From Gonioctena quinquepunctata (Eukaryota; Arthropoda; Insecta; Coleoptera; Chrysomelidae), in NCBI GenBank assembly GCA_018342105.1, contig JAFIRS010000373.1, forward strand, positions 715,549 through 779,548: a stretch of 64,000 nucleotides of DNA. The letters are read 5' to 3'. Positions 33,251-44,279 of the stretch are shown here, piece by piece. Below the pieces are notes generated by a model, which did not search any database, had not been told where the DNA came from, and saw only the letters and a list, made by a program, of their open reading frames with translations. The number at the start of each line of letters is the position of its first letter. Positions within the stretch are counted from its first letter, which is position 1. Position numbers and translations under genes: made by a program.

Positions 33251-33950
33251 GGTTCCAACTGCGATTCGAAGGTACCGGTTTTTTCTAGAATTTAATGTTA
33301 GTTGTTTTGGGATGGATTATGAAGGTAAAGGATCTCATGCACAATCAGTGGCCATCAAAATCAATTTTGCCTCGTTCCTAAAGACGACGTCGATTGACGG
33401 CTTCAGTCAAGGGTCAGGCGCTGATCTCCGACCACTATATAGTTTATCTTTGAATTCGAGAAATGTAATATACAATGATGTTCTGGTTGTCTGCGGAATG
33501 AAAACTCCAATAGTATATGATTGACACAAAAGAATGAACCTCAAATGACAGGAGCATACAAACAACTATTATTAATTTTCATGAATGGTCATTTACAGCG
33601 ATTTTTTATTTGTGTATCATCTTAGAAAAAAACTTATCGGATAAAAAATGTGGAGCTCAAGAAGATCTATCAAAAGACCTATAGTTTGCTGATATCGGTA
33701 TGAAAAGAAATATTGAGAATTTTTTTCAATCTTTGAACAGCCGCCAATAGGAAGAGACAGGGAGAGAAAGTCGCATGGAGGGGACATAACGCATCTTCAT
33801 TACGTTACATTTTCTGCCAGTTAACACCTACCGTAAGCCGCGTTAAGGAACTTCGTTTCAAAAATTGTGTGTCATTACAAATATCAAAATATTCTTCATT
33901 ATCTGCACAAAATTGCACGTCTAAATATTGCCCCATTCAACTAAGCACGA
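33251..33950. other. No gene seen
   Basis: A 70-codon plus frame at 33312-33524 has no motif. The rest is AT-rich spacer. Confidence 0.4.
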
Positions 33951-33956
33951 GTAATA

Positions 33957-34870
33957 TTAGCAATTGCTGCTCTCAGACGATGTTCCAAATTCCGCTTTGA
34001 TGTAGATGTAAGAGAGTAAGCCTTGTTCTAGGAAACCCCATATAAAAATATCCAATGGCGTGAGGTCGGTTGACCTCGGAGGCATCTTGTAGGCCATTCG
34101 TGCCAATTTTGGGAATTGTTTATCAAGGTGATTGGTTACTACTACGGAATGATGAGGAGATTCACCATCTTGCGGGATATACATCATTCTGTAGACATCG
34201 AGAGGTGAATTCTCTATGAAACCTGCTACTTCGTTCTGTGAAAATCCCAAATAGCAACATATCATCGAAAGTTATTGGTCTAATAATTCGAGATCCAATC
34301 AGACCCATCCGTTGAACCCAAAGCGTTCCTGAAAATACCCTTCTGTTTTCAATTGCCCAGTACCTGGTGTATTTTCTATTAAACATTCCGTAATTCGTAG
34401 ATTCCTAGATTAATCGGAAAATATAATGTTTCTCGTGATATTAGGGTTTCTTATGCCGTTCTCAAGTAGCCAATTGCAATATTGTACTCTTCTCTAATGA
34501 TCATTTACGTAAAGGCGCTGGTGTATCTGATATTTATAGGGCTTCAAACCATGTTTTTTCAGGATCTTTCGAGCTGATTCTCGCCCAATTGGCAATTCAT
34601 TTTCGATTTGCCGAAGTGAGATCAGCATACACAAGAGCCACAACATTGGTTTCCGTGTCTTGACCTATAATAAACCTATCTTAGTCATCTGGTTCCATCC
34701 TGGATTGCTTTCCCAAACGTGCGAAATAGTTTCTAAGAGGGAATCGTTCTCAGTATAGAATGCAGTCGCTGTTTCATTTTTTCTACACTCACCATAAATT
34801 GCAGTAAATCTACTTGTTCATTTCTCGTATATTTTTGCGCCATCGGAATGTTTTTCAACAACTCACAATT
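33957..34870 (-). pseudogene. Mariner-superfamily transposase relic
   Basis: Reading leftwards: MVSVEKMKQRLH near 34800, QIENELPIG and ARKILKKHGLKPYKYQIHQR (about 34550; HTH end), ETLISRETLYF, then 34386-34162 NRKYTRYWAIENRRVF and RIIRPITFDD, and 34265-33957 IPQDGESPHHS (second Asp), MPPRSTDLTPLDIFIWGFL (third Asp, 38 residues between). Multiple frameshifts break it and the spacing is disturbed. No TIRs were found. It is older than the TIR-bearing mariners nearby. Confidence 0.75.
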
Positions 34871-34914
34871 CTCTAGTATTCAATACTAAGAGTAAACTGT
34901 CACCTTGTTGATAT

Positions 34915-36120
34915 AAAAACTTGAAAAAAAAATTAAAGCAACGAAAAAAGAAACTGAAAAGTAAAAAATAAAATTAATCGTTTTAGTCTTAATAACTAAG
35001 CTCCTAAACTAATGTAAGTAACTAATTTTGAGTCGGCGTCAAACAAACCAACATATTAATCGGTGAGATCACAAACTTATATGTGCTTGAAGTTGAAACA
35101 TAGTGATAAAATATTATGTATGCATAGTTTTTTCTAGAAGATATTGTGTAATATTCGAATAAAAGCTGCTCTAAAACCCTCAAATTCAGTGAGACATTCA
35201 AACACAGTGTTATTGCCGCCTCTTTTGACGTCATAAGTACATTGCTTTGGAATTTTCCCGAGTTGCCAGTGTCACTATTTTGCGGAACTTCTGAGGAAAT
35301 GTTATTCCGTTTCATCCTATGAATGAAACAGAACATGTGTCAGCATGTGTTATATTGAATAAAGACTTCTCATTTGATAGCTGCTCTTGATTAAGCTATT
35401 CTTCGAAAAAATTATGACAAAGCCCTCGGTATACATACATATATGTATACCGAGTGCTTTGTCATTATTTTTTCGGCCTGCTCACATTTAAAAAAAATAT
35501 TATGAATAACGCTTGGCAACTCTGTAATTATCTGACGCTCTCGGCGATCGGCGATAGGTCTGAACTTGTTACGTCACATCCTAGCGCAGTTTCCGTAGTG
35601 TTCAAACAGAAACATTTCTTTGGGATTTTCTTTTAGAAAAACTACTTGGAAAAAAACTGAAAAAAAATCCAGCCACTTTTCTCATCGTTATGGACATTCT
35701 GGTATTTTTCCAGGAATTAGTGATCTCGCCTATTGTGTAAAGCGTAAAATGATGGCAGCGGGATGCGTGGCGGCGCGTTCCTTCTCCGGAAATTTCCGAG
35801 CGTTCCCGAAGTTAATATCAGCGAGACAGTTACCCGAACGGAGACACGTCGTTGCGAGTGGTCGTGTTGAGTGGGCATTTTTGGAATATTATTGTTTATA
35901 GCTGGAGATTTCACGTTGAATTTTATGTTATTCGGTTTTGATTATATATTTGAAGTAATTTAATGATCTTCGTTGATTGTTTGTTTGGCGCCGAGTCAAA
36001 ACTAGTTATTTACATTAGTTTAAGGCTTAGTTAATTAGGACTAAAAAGGTTTATTTCATTTGTCGCTTTTCAGTTCCTTTTTTCGTCTGTTTAATTTTTT
36101 GTTAAAAGGTTTTTTCGTGG
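34915..36120. mobile_element. Foldback-type inverted repeat with a central palindrome
   Basis: The reverse complement of about 34925-35060 (GTTTGACGCCGACTCAAAA, TTACATTAGTTTAGGAGCTTAG, TTTTCAGTTTCTTTTTTCG) matches 35985-36115 closely. Between the arms lie a 72-bp palindrome (35404-35475) and GC-rich DNA with an untrustworthy 93-codon frame (35620-35901). No transposase was read. It may be a foldback element or a non-autonomous DNA transposon with arms of at least 130 bp. Confidence 0.6.
35404..35475. repeat. 72-bp palindrome
   Basis: Two arms of about 33 nt (CGAAAAAATTATGACAAAGC, then CTCGGTATACAT) are inverted around a 6-nt centre, with two mismatches. Such a strand would extrude a stable hairpin. 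Confidence 0.9.
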
Positions 36121-36171
36121 CTAAAATCAATTAATTACTAGCTACTTGATTTTTGATTACTTTCAAAATGT
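36092..36171 (+). repeat. Inverted-repeat arm paired with 39268-39362
   Basis: GTTTAATTTTTTGTTAAAAG..AAAATCAATTAATTA..TTTTTGATTACTTT is inverted at about 39268-39362. The pair brackets the mariner at 36204-38164 and the Penelope-like debris, so it marks an older element or an inverted duplication. Confidence 0.65.
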
Positions 36172-36203
36172 ATCTGTCCAAAATTTACTTAAATCCTTAC
36201 ATA

Positions 36204-38164
36204 CAGTGCTTCTCAAAAGTCTCCTCCCCCCTCTTATTTTTGGAACGATTATACATAAACAAGTGAAATTTGGAAACTGAATATTAAAGGTCGTAAACTT
36301 CCTTACTAGTGATGATAAATGACGAAATCGTCAAAGATGACGTCACAAGGCCATTGTGACCAATAATTTTGAATGGAACCCTACGGCAAGCGACACCTCT
36401 TTCAAAAAGTATCGAAAAAACCTATTCAATGATATCAATTTTATTTGTGTTTATGGCAGTTTTGGCAACTCGCTTTTAAAAAATGCCAAGCTGTGATGGA
36501 TTAAATCAGTTAATACTAAAATTCCAAATTCAAGCTCCGCCTCTGGATAGTTGTCAAATAAGCTGACGTTTTTGTTAGTCTCCCTAATTCGACGTTTTTG
36601 TAATTGTCCTAAGTTTTTGTACATTTAATAATTTGTGTATTGTTGATCGAACGTTCAACTGTTTTAGCAGCTTTTGGTACTTTTAATATTTTTGTACATT
36701 TTAATGATTTGTTAAACTGTTGTGAGCCGAACGTTTAAGTGCTTCAAGAAGCGAAATGGTACGTGCTTTAGGTGATAAAGTAGCAGCGATCCTAATTCTT
36801 GGTGAAACTGGACAAAATATTCATGCAGCAGAACGCATTTTTGATGAGAGGTTTCCCGATCGCCCCGTTTCGAGGACTTATTTAAGGGAGCTTCTTCGTG
36901 AGTTTGGAACAACGGGTAGTATTAATGATGCGAAACGATCTGGCAGACCACAAATTTCTGATGAGAAAAAAATTGATATACTGGCAGAAGTAATAGTCAA
37001 TCCTACTTCTTCAACAACTCACGTTGCATCTACCTGTGGAGTCAGTCGAAGTACAGTACACAGGGTATTGAAAAAAAACAAATTTCATCCATACAAATTA
37101 AAAATGGTTCATCAACTCTCAGACGACGACCCAGACCGAAGACTAGAATTTTGTGAAAATATGGAAACTAAAATTAACCAACAGCCAGACTATGTCAAAA
37201 CAATTTGTTTTAGTGACGAAAGTACTTTCTATCTAAATGGAAATGTAAATACACAGAATGTGAGGTATTGGAGTGACGCAAATCCTCACCTGTTTCGTGA
37301 AAGACATACCCAATTTCCCCAGGAGGTAAATGTTTGGGCAGGTATCCTGGGAAACCACATCGCTGGGCTTCTTTTTTTAAATACCAATTTAACTGGTGAG
37401 GTTTATCTGGAGCTGTGCAAAACGCAATAGAACCGTTAATCCTTGAAATTTTGGAAGATAATCCAGATGAATTCGGCAATTTGGAAATAAGATTCCAACA
37501 GGATGGTGCTCCTCCACACTATAACGGTGCAGTAAGACGGTATTTGGATGAGGAGTATCATGGTAGATGGATTGGACGACGAGGTTCAACGGAATGGCCA
37601 GCTCGATCACCGGACCTCACACCTTTGGATTTTTTTCTGTGGGGGTACCTTAAATCGAAGGTTTACGTCACTTTACCTGACAATATTGACGTTTTAAAAC
37701 AACGTATTGTTGCAGAATGTGAGGCTGTTTCCGCAGACACATTCGCAAAAGTACGAGAAGAGTTCTAAAATAGGATATAACACTGTCAGGAAGTAAATGG
37801 AGGTCACTTCGAGCAATTCCTTCAAGTAGATACTGATTCCTAAATCTGTAATTAATATCATTCTGAATGGAATTTAAATTTTAATGTTTACTAATGAGCC
37901 ATTAAAACTGCCATGAACACAAACAAAATTAGTATCATTGAATAGGTTTTTTCGATACCTTTTAAAAGAGGTGTCGCTTGCAGTAGGGTTCCATTTAAAG
38001 TTATTGGCCACAATGGCCTTGTGACGTCATCTTTGACGATTTCGTCATCTATCATCACTAGTAGGGAAGTTTACAACCTTTAATATTCAGGTTCCAAATT
38101 TCACCTGTTTATGTATAATCGTTCCAAAAATAAGAGGGGGGGAGAGGACTTTTAAGAATCACTG
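36204..38164 (+). mobile_element. DD41D mariner-like transposon, copy 2
   Basis: CAGTGCTTCTCAAAAGTC starts after TA (36202-36203), and the complement (CAGTGATTCTTAAAAGTCC) ends at 38164 before TA (38165-38166). TIRs are about 240 bp. It aligns over its whole length with 16057-17985, with few differences. Unlike copy 1, its right terminus is complete. Confidence 0.92.
36756..37832 (+). pseudogene. DD41D mariner-like transposase, copy 2
   Basis: ATG 36756 opens a 224-codon frame: KVAAILILGETGQNIHAAE, TYLRELLREFGTTGS, KRSGRPQISDEKKIDI, THVASTCGVSRSTVHRVLKK (second HTH), HPYKLKMVHQLSDDDPDRRL, ICFSDEST (first Asp) and EVNVWAGILGNHI. One T is missing near 37413 compared with copy 1, ending the frame at 37430. 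The rest follows in the overlapping frame 37415-37768: FQQDGAPPHYNGAVRRYLDE (second Asp), TEWPARSPDLTPLDFFLWGY (third Asp, 41 between) and AECEAVSADTFAKVREEF. A premature stop at 37766-37768 removes about 20 residues up to the GGHFEQF end. Two lesions inactivate it; they are different from those of copy 1. Confidence 0.92.
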
Positions 38165-38166
38165 TA

Positions 38167-39545
38167 TAAATGCTATTTCAAATAAAATGTACACAGTCTC
38201 ATAAAAACGATCCAAACAATCCCCTAGCATCTCTGTATAGATGTCAACCTCCAAAAATGAGGATTATTTCCAAATAGATTTTGATTTTCCAATATTTCCA
38301 TGAAAAGAAAACTGAGATATTAAAAAAAACTTCCCAAAACAAATGTCTGAAAAAAACTTTTTCTTTCGCACGAAAAAAGAATAAATAGCAGTTTCATATT
38401 TTAAAACTTACTGTATTATATAATGCATGCATTTTAATAAATATTTTTTGGACTATTACGAATTAACAGCATTCTTCGTCTTATATGAAAGGGTATTAAA
38501 TTCCATCATACCATTATGGAATAGTCCATATTTTGTGGTTGAGTAATTGGTTCTTGTAATATGTCATTTGCAATGTTTTCCCAATTAATTATGAATGTAA
38601 ATATTGAATATAATAAATTGATCAAAGTATTCCGTAGTTATTACTCATGTTTCGAACGTCCATTATTGGGTTTGAATATTTTTCACGACGTTTCGATCGC
38701 TTGTATCTGCAATGGTCTCAGGTGAATACTGACAAGCTCAGGTGCTACCTGCTACTTGGCATTTCATAGGTCTGTCGGTGCCCTGGTGCGTGAAATTTTG
38801 CGTGATGCAATGGTGCATGTAGTTTCGCACCTCGCCAGAACGAACAATGATCGAACATCCATTTGAACCTATGCTCCTCTCAATGTAGTTATAGCACATA
38901 CCACAGCGTGGTCAGCGATTCCTGATTTCGACGTCTCCCTACGTTGAGTCTATTTTTTGTTTCCTGTTAATCTTTGTCTCTCCTATGTAGAAATCTCCAC
39001 ATTCACATTCATGCATAGAATTATTATCTATTATCAGGTTCACTCTTGAGGAGGAAGCTTCGTAAAGTACTGCCCGATTTGAAGCGGATCTTCGGAGGCA
39101 CTCCTGATGTATGAAAGGTAGTTAATTGGGCTTTGTTGGTTCTCTTAAGTTGTTTCAACACTTATGCAAGTAGTTTCTTGCTCACAAATACTATTTCTTA
39201 AATAACAACAAGCTCTTTTCACTTCATCAATTCATTCAATTGTTAAGTAAGGTAGGTAATTAAGTATTTTAAAAGTAATCAAAAATTAAATAGGTAATAA
39301 TTAGTTGATTTTAAGAACAAAGAATTATAGAATAAAAAACTTTTAACAAAAAATTAAACATGATCATCATTCATTAAAGCGGTCGACTCTTCCGTACCAG
39401 TGCTAAGTATGCAACTATAAAGCCAGATATAAATTCATATATATCTACGGCTTTGTGTCCATCCTTATTACTTCACATAATTTCTCAATTGATTTTTTCT
39501 CGAATATTATTTGGTTTCAATTTTTTTCCTAAACACACAGTTCTA
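38167..39545 (-). pseudogene. Possible Penelope-like GIY-YIG remnant in otherwise non-coding DNA
   Basis: On the minus strand near 39015-38950 a reading HECECGDFYIGETKINRKQ resembles the C-x-C-G..YIGET signature of GIY-YIG domains. Near 38720-38670 ETIADTSDRNVVKNIQTQ is found, a phrase I associate with tails of such elements. Several shifts lie between them. The remainder (38167-38640 and 39080-39545) shows no gene. The family call is tentative. Confidence 0.45.
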
Positions 39546-40141
39546 TACAGTGCTCGTCTGAAGTCCGTTTTCCCCCTACTAATTTTTGAACCACCTGGTA
39601 TATCGCAACAAATTCAGAGGGCTTAATAGGAGATAAAAATCTACTTTTTCATAAAAAAATCACAGCTGAAAGTTTTAAAATGCGCCATCTTCAATAAAAA
39701 AAATTAAATGGAACACCCCGTATATTATTCCGTTTTCGAAATCTGTTCATAATTCTCAACAGTTTTATCTAATACAATTCACTCCTAAATTCAATTGTTT
39801 TCGAAATATTAACGTTTGAAAAGTGACATTTTGGAAAAAATCGTAGTCGCGGTAACATCTTGTTTATTGTCGAACTGAACTGCTAACTGTCAAATAGTCC
39901 GTTGAGCGATTGCCCAAAAATCCCCGCGATAAATTTGAAGCAGTTTTGATATTTGGAGATGCTGGAAGAAATTATCATCTAGCAGTCCGTATGTTTAATG
40001 ATAGATTTCCCGAGAATCCTATTTCGAGGTCATATTTGCGCAAACTTTTAAATAAGCTCCAAGAACTGGTACGCCGAAAGATGCTCCAAGAACAGGAAGA
40101 CCGCCTCTTTCAGAAGAAAAAAAGGTAGAAATTGTTGCTGA

Positions 40142-41168
40142 AAATATCAGAATGCCAACGCACCCTCTAGGAGGCCAGGGTGCAAGAAGAAACACATGGC
40201 AAAGGACAAGATACCAGAACGAGCCAAACAATGCGGAAACCCAACCCAGAGAGGGCGAGGGGGAGGGCCTAACCCCGCAGATCTTGGCAATACTTAAAGA
40301 CCTACAAACGACACAAACGTTACATACTCAAATTTTACAACAACTCGTCAGATGCGGTCGGTGGCGGCGCCCCGGACGTGTGGGGGACGGCCTATGTCGT
40401 TCTCCCCCCGACGGCCCCGGGGGGCTGCGCCGAGGGCAGAAGGGGAGTTGAACACTCAAAACCTTAAATACCCAAAAACACTACCAAAAAAACGTTGACG
40501 GAGGCGGCGTCCCTGTGCGTGGGGGACAGCGTGGCGCGGGCGTAGTGGACCTGGCCGTGAAGGTCCCACGTGCCATCCGTCCTGGAGCGTACTGGGGGGC
40601 GGCAACCGGAAACAGAAACGATAAGCTGGAAAACACAAAAAACTACCAAAAATTACTCAAAAACGCACTCAAAAAAAAACTACTCAAAACGTTAACAACT
40701 CAAAAACTGACAAAGCATATTTTAAACCACACCCTTACCAGGTTTCTTACTTATTCTTTTCCTGGACATCTACACAAATTTAGCAACACAAAACGAAAAA
40801 TACAAAACGAACAAACGACAAAATTCCGACATAAACGAAAGTAGGAGGTTGGACAAATATCACAAGATAACACGTACTTACCGTAAGCTACAGAGAACAG
40901 CATCAAGATCTGCTGGGAGGGGCACATCCCTCGTTCACTCGAAGGGAGCAGCCCGTCTTTGGGCCGAGACGTCGCTCGGAAGGTTTACAAAGACCTTCGG
41001 GGGGCCGACTCGACCCTCTCCGGTCTGCGGGTCACGCGTATAACCTGTAGAGTGTATCCTGTATATATGTAAATTGTATATATAATGTTGAGTTTTGTTT
41101 AAGATTGAGTCGTGAACTGTAATACTGAAAATCATAAAATAAATATTATTGGATTGGATTGGATTGGT
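40142..41168 (+). mobile_element. 3' part of a gag-only non-LTR retroelement, nested in the mariner
   Basis: The block begins inside the gag C-terminus: 40152-40330 encodes MPTHPLGGQGARRNTW... LTPQILAILKDLQTTQTLHT, which parallels TPQLLAITQIQTNTQD and LQILQEIQRTL..QTQILQQL at 62900-63150. A GC-rich stretch with coding-like but unassignable frames follows (40340-40620), then a long A/C-rich, G-poor 3' region, then TATATAATG... AATAAA, and a 3' tail of GGATT repeats (41154-41168). No reverse transcriptase is present between the gag end and the tail. Confidence 0.7.
41153..41168 (+). repeat. (GGATT)n 3' tail
   Basis: Three units of GGATT end the retroelement insertion, before mariner sequence (GTAATCAATCC) resumes. 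Simple-repeat tails of this kind are typical of several non-LTR clades. Confidence 0.75.
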
Positions 41169-42207
41169 AATCAATCCGACTCAGTCGACGTCTGCAGTTG
41201 CTGAATCCTGTGGAGTAAGTTCAAAAAGTGTCCAAAGAGTCCTAAAAAAAGAAAAGTTTCATCCCTATGAAATGAAAATCCTGCATGCTCTAACGGAGGA
41301 TGATCCAGACCGGAGGGTTGAATTTTGTGAGAGGTTAACAAGAACAATTGAAGGAGAACGGGGCTTCCTAAAACGTATATGTTTCGCAGATGAATGCACG
41401 CTTTTTCTTAATGGAAAAGTCAACAAACAGAATATACGATACTGGAGTAATACTAATCCGCATATTTTTAGAGAGGGACATACCGAGTTTCCTAAAAAGG
41501 TGAATGTTTGGGCGGGGATTTTGGGCAATCGCGTTGTTGGACCGATTTTCATGAGAGGCAATCTTACAGGAGTTCTTTACAGAAATCTTTTTGAAACTGA
41601 AATTGAACCTCAAATAAGACAAATAGTATTAAACAATCAGGAAGAGTTTGAAAATCGTGAAATCATTTTTCAGCAGGATGGACAACCTCCCCATTTCGAT
41701 CGCATGGCTAGAGAGTTCCTCGATACAAACTTTCCTGGGCGATGGATAGGTCGCAGGGGAAGTACAGAATGGCCACCAAGATCTCCGGATCTTACACCTC
41801 CAGATTTTTTACTTTGGGGGTATCTGAAGTCAAAAATCTACGCCACTGAATGCCAAACAATATAAGAGTTGGAACGCTGAATAATAGATACATGAGGAGA
41901 AATGTATCAACGTGAGAGGAGCTATTTATAATAGGGCACTTTATTGTCAAGATTTAGGAGGGGGCCACATTGAACACTTGATAAAATAATTATTGGGGTT
42001 AAAGTGTTATTCAAAAATAAATTATAATTTTAGCTAATTTGTTTTGATTGTGAATTTACAGAACACATTCGTAGGCTTCGAGATTTTTCGGTAAGCGGTA
42101 CTGTTTATACTTAATAAACTCTCTTTACCCCTCCTTATTAGTCGAATTCATTAGGAGATTCAACTACAAATTAATAACAACGTTTAGTTAGCAAAATGTT
42201 TCACCGG

Positions 42208-42320
42208 AAGTGACGAAAACAATTGAATTTAGGAATAAAGAGTATTGGAGAAAACTGTTGAGAATCATGAGCAGATTTCGAAAATGGAATAATATACGGG
42301 TGTTCTATTTAAAATTTCTT
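42208..42320 (+). repeat. Detached fragment of the second DD41D mariner family
   Basis: Sequence including GAGAAAACTGTTGAGAATCAT and GGAATAATATACGGG matches the untranslated zone near 31030-31110 of the sister transposon, in the same sense. It is probably a deletion or rearrangement remnant of the element on its left. Confidence 0.65.
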
Positions 42321-42490
42321 CGGAATACTGAACTTCATGATCTAGCTTATAATATATCTTCTTTGTTGATATCAATCCAACATTTTTCATCGATACTTCA
42401 TGACCTTCTATGACTCATGTTGAAATTAACTTCAAGTTAAATAGTCAATAGTGTGATTACACAATACTATATGTTTTTATTTCCTATTCT
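42321..42490. other. No gene seen
   Basis: Short AT-rich interval. Confidence 0.4.
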
Positions 42491-42491
42491 G

Positions 42492-42820
42492 TTATAATGT
42501 TATGTGAACGTATGCTTCAAACGGCAAACTTGTCCTTGGTGTAGGGCGAACTTTAGGGATATCGAATCTATAGAATGTGTTCGCGATTTTTGTTATATAT
42601 TCTTCTGTTTCGATGTCTGCAAGCTCGCGCAGATCATCCAGCCGGGTGTATCTATCACTGTTCGTTATTATACCAAGTACCTTATTCTGCAGTATTTCCA
42701 GTGAATTGATACCTGGGCACACTGGACAAGCGTATGTTATACTTGGTCTCATAATTTGTTTATATAACAGAACCTTGCGAATAATGCGGTATCATCCGAA
42801 TAAGTGTGATTATGTATTAT
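42492..42820 (-). pseudogene. Jockey-like reverse transcriptase C-terminus
   Basis: The minus frame includes VLLYKQIMRPSITYACPVC, LEILQNKVLGIITNSDRYTR and LRELADIETEEYITKIANTF, the thumb/C-terminal segment of Jockey-type reverse transcriptases (RP...Y.CPVW, LQ.VQNK.L). It is a short fragment with neither palm nor tail visible. It differs from 10815-12316. Confidence 0.75.
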
Positions 42821-43027
42821 AATATATTTTACTCATTGTAAAATTGTTAATTTCGATCTACTGATGGAATTTCTTTAAGTATGATGAGAAGTCAAAAATG
42901 ACCCTGTTGCAATTTTTTTCACCTTTTATGGCCTCTACCTTGGAAAATAGCAGCTTGGAAAGCGTTTTTAAGGTGGAGCTTTTCAACTGATATGTTATCG
43001 GAACAATGGAGATAATTTATTTGTTCG

Positions 43028-43380
43028 AAATATGAAAAGGATGTTAATAAAATCAGATGTGGAATCATCTGCGACTGAAAGAATAACTTTAGTCATCACT
43101 ATCTTATTTCCCTCATTCATCTATATGAGTTCTTAATTAAGACTGGAATGAAAAATCTAATTTTAACTTTTAGATTTTTTCTTTTGAATTAGGGTCCTTT
43201 CACACTATCTATCAGATGTAGTTCGAAGTCCAGCATGGCTTTAGCTGGGGAAGTTGTTGTTTTCTGTCAAATAATACAAAAAATAACTCCATTATTGTCG
43301 TAGATTTTTCAATTTTCAGAAAAATCTTTCTATGCAATATGCAATTGAGAATGTGTTCCTTTTTCAATTGAGAGAAATTG
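43028..43380. repeat. Dispersed repeat, rearranged copy
   Basis: 43028-43100 matches 3358-3415 in the same sense (AAATCAGATGTGGAATCATC, TGCGACTGAAAG). From about 43105 to 43375 the sequence is the reverse complement of 3455-3740 (CTCATTCATC..ATGAGTTCTTAATTAAGACTGG, TTTAGCTGGGGAAGTTGTTG). One end is therefore joined to the inverted body, the layout of a snap-back derivative. Confidence 0.7.
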
Positions 43381-44279
43381 AATGAATGGGATTGAATTCT
43401 ACATAAAAAAGAAATCCGTGTTACTATAAGCCATTCTCTGGAAATGATGAAAATATCAGTCCTCTTATAATATTTCCAGCAAAGCAATGGACTAATGGAA
43501 TATCGATTTCCCATAGGACTGAAGTGTCATTACTTCTGAAAATAACGAAATAACTGACTGGAAAACGTTGTCAAGAATTAAAAATTATGTGATCACAGCC
43601 ATTTTAGAATTGTTGAAGAGTTATTTTAAAAATATCAATCGAATTTTTGAAGATGGTGACCATAATATGCAAGATCGTCGAAAAGTAATTTTTTTCTTGT
43701 TTCAAAGTAATGAATGAACAGTTATTCCAAATAGTTTGAAATTAATCAGGAATATTAGCGAAACTACAAAACCCCTTGTCTTGATCCTCTCCTATAAACA
43801 CCAATAACAAACCCACTTCAGCGATGATCAATTTTCATTCACAAAACGTGAAACGAGTAAAAGATTGATAAATACTTCTCAGAAGTTTGGGTAGTATTAA
43901 TGGGATTTAAAGTTTAAAAGTTCCGAAAACTCGTTTAGATCCTGATCCATTTACGGAAGAGCAACCTGTTGAAAGCGCAACATTTTATTTACATCGAATG
44001 AGCTTCGCAGCAGTTGATAGTATGGGGAAAACGGGTTATTTCCGATTGAGCTTCAGATTCCCCCGAAAAAATAAAATACATGTGCCCATCGCGCGAAAGG
44101 ATTGTGAGGCTTTTATCGATATGTTTATAAATAACTTAATCTAATATTTTCTGGCAAAATCATGGAGGTGCATTGTACAAATCAATAGGCGAAATAATTT
44201 TTCAAAACGAATTCATAGCAGCTTCAGTATCGGGCAAAGAATATCAAAACAATTATTTGGACGTACCCCTCATTCTATT
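43381..44279. other. No clear gene
   Basis: Plus-strand reading near 43570-43690 (RIKNYVITAILELLKSYFKN, INRIFEDGDHNMQDRR) looks protein-like but short and unassigned. The rest probably includes decayed Penelope terminal sequence and shows no gene. Confidence 0.35.

Larger units (their letters stand above)
39910..41987 (+). pseudogene. DD41D mariner-like transposase interrupted by a retroelement insertion
   Basis: Part one, 39910-40142: DKFEAVLIFGDAGRNYHLAV, RMFNDRFPENPISRSYLRKL (first HTH), then a shift. The retroelement piece follows. Part two, from about 41169 to 41865: PTQSTSAVAESCGVSSKSV, HPYEMKILHALTEDDPDRR, ICFADECTLFLNG (first Asp kept), KVNVWAGILGNRVVGPIF, FQQDGQPPHFDRMARE (second Asp) and SPDLTPPDFLLWGY (third Asp, 41 between), then a stop at 41863-41865 (CQTI). 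A shifted tail ends GGGHIEHLIK near 41987. The catalytic triad is better preserved than in 29767-30856. The usual ATG is changed. Not functional. Confidence 0.88.
39548..42048 (+). mobile_element. DD41D mariner-like transposon (second family), split by a retroelement and missing its right TIR
   Basis: CAGTGCTCGTCTGAAGTCCG begins after TA (39546-39547) and matches the ends of 29610-31277. A 1-kb retroelement piece interrupts it at about 40142-41168. On the right, homology to the sister copy stops near 42048 (TTAGCTAATTTGTTTTGAT), just before the terminal repeat. The deletion means it can no longer transpose. Confidence 0.88.

Noticed and set aside
35620..35901. 93-codon GC-rich frame near the foldback arms
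   Set aside because: No motif and lies inside a non-coding inverted-repeat structure; an opposite-strand frame is equally open.
40456..40844. Frames on both strands in the GC-rich part of the nested retroelement
   Set aside because: No motif, and no match between them and the downstream part of the other gag copy; treated as untranslated 3' sequence.
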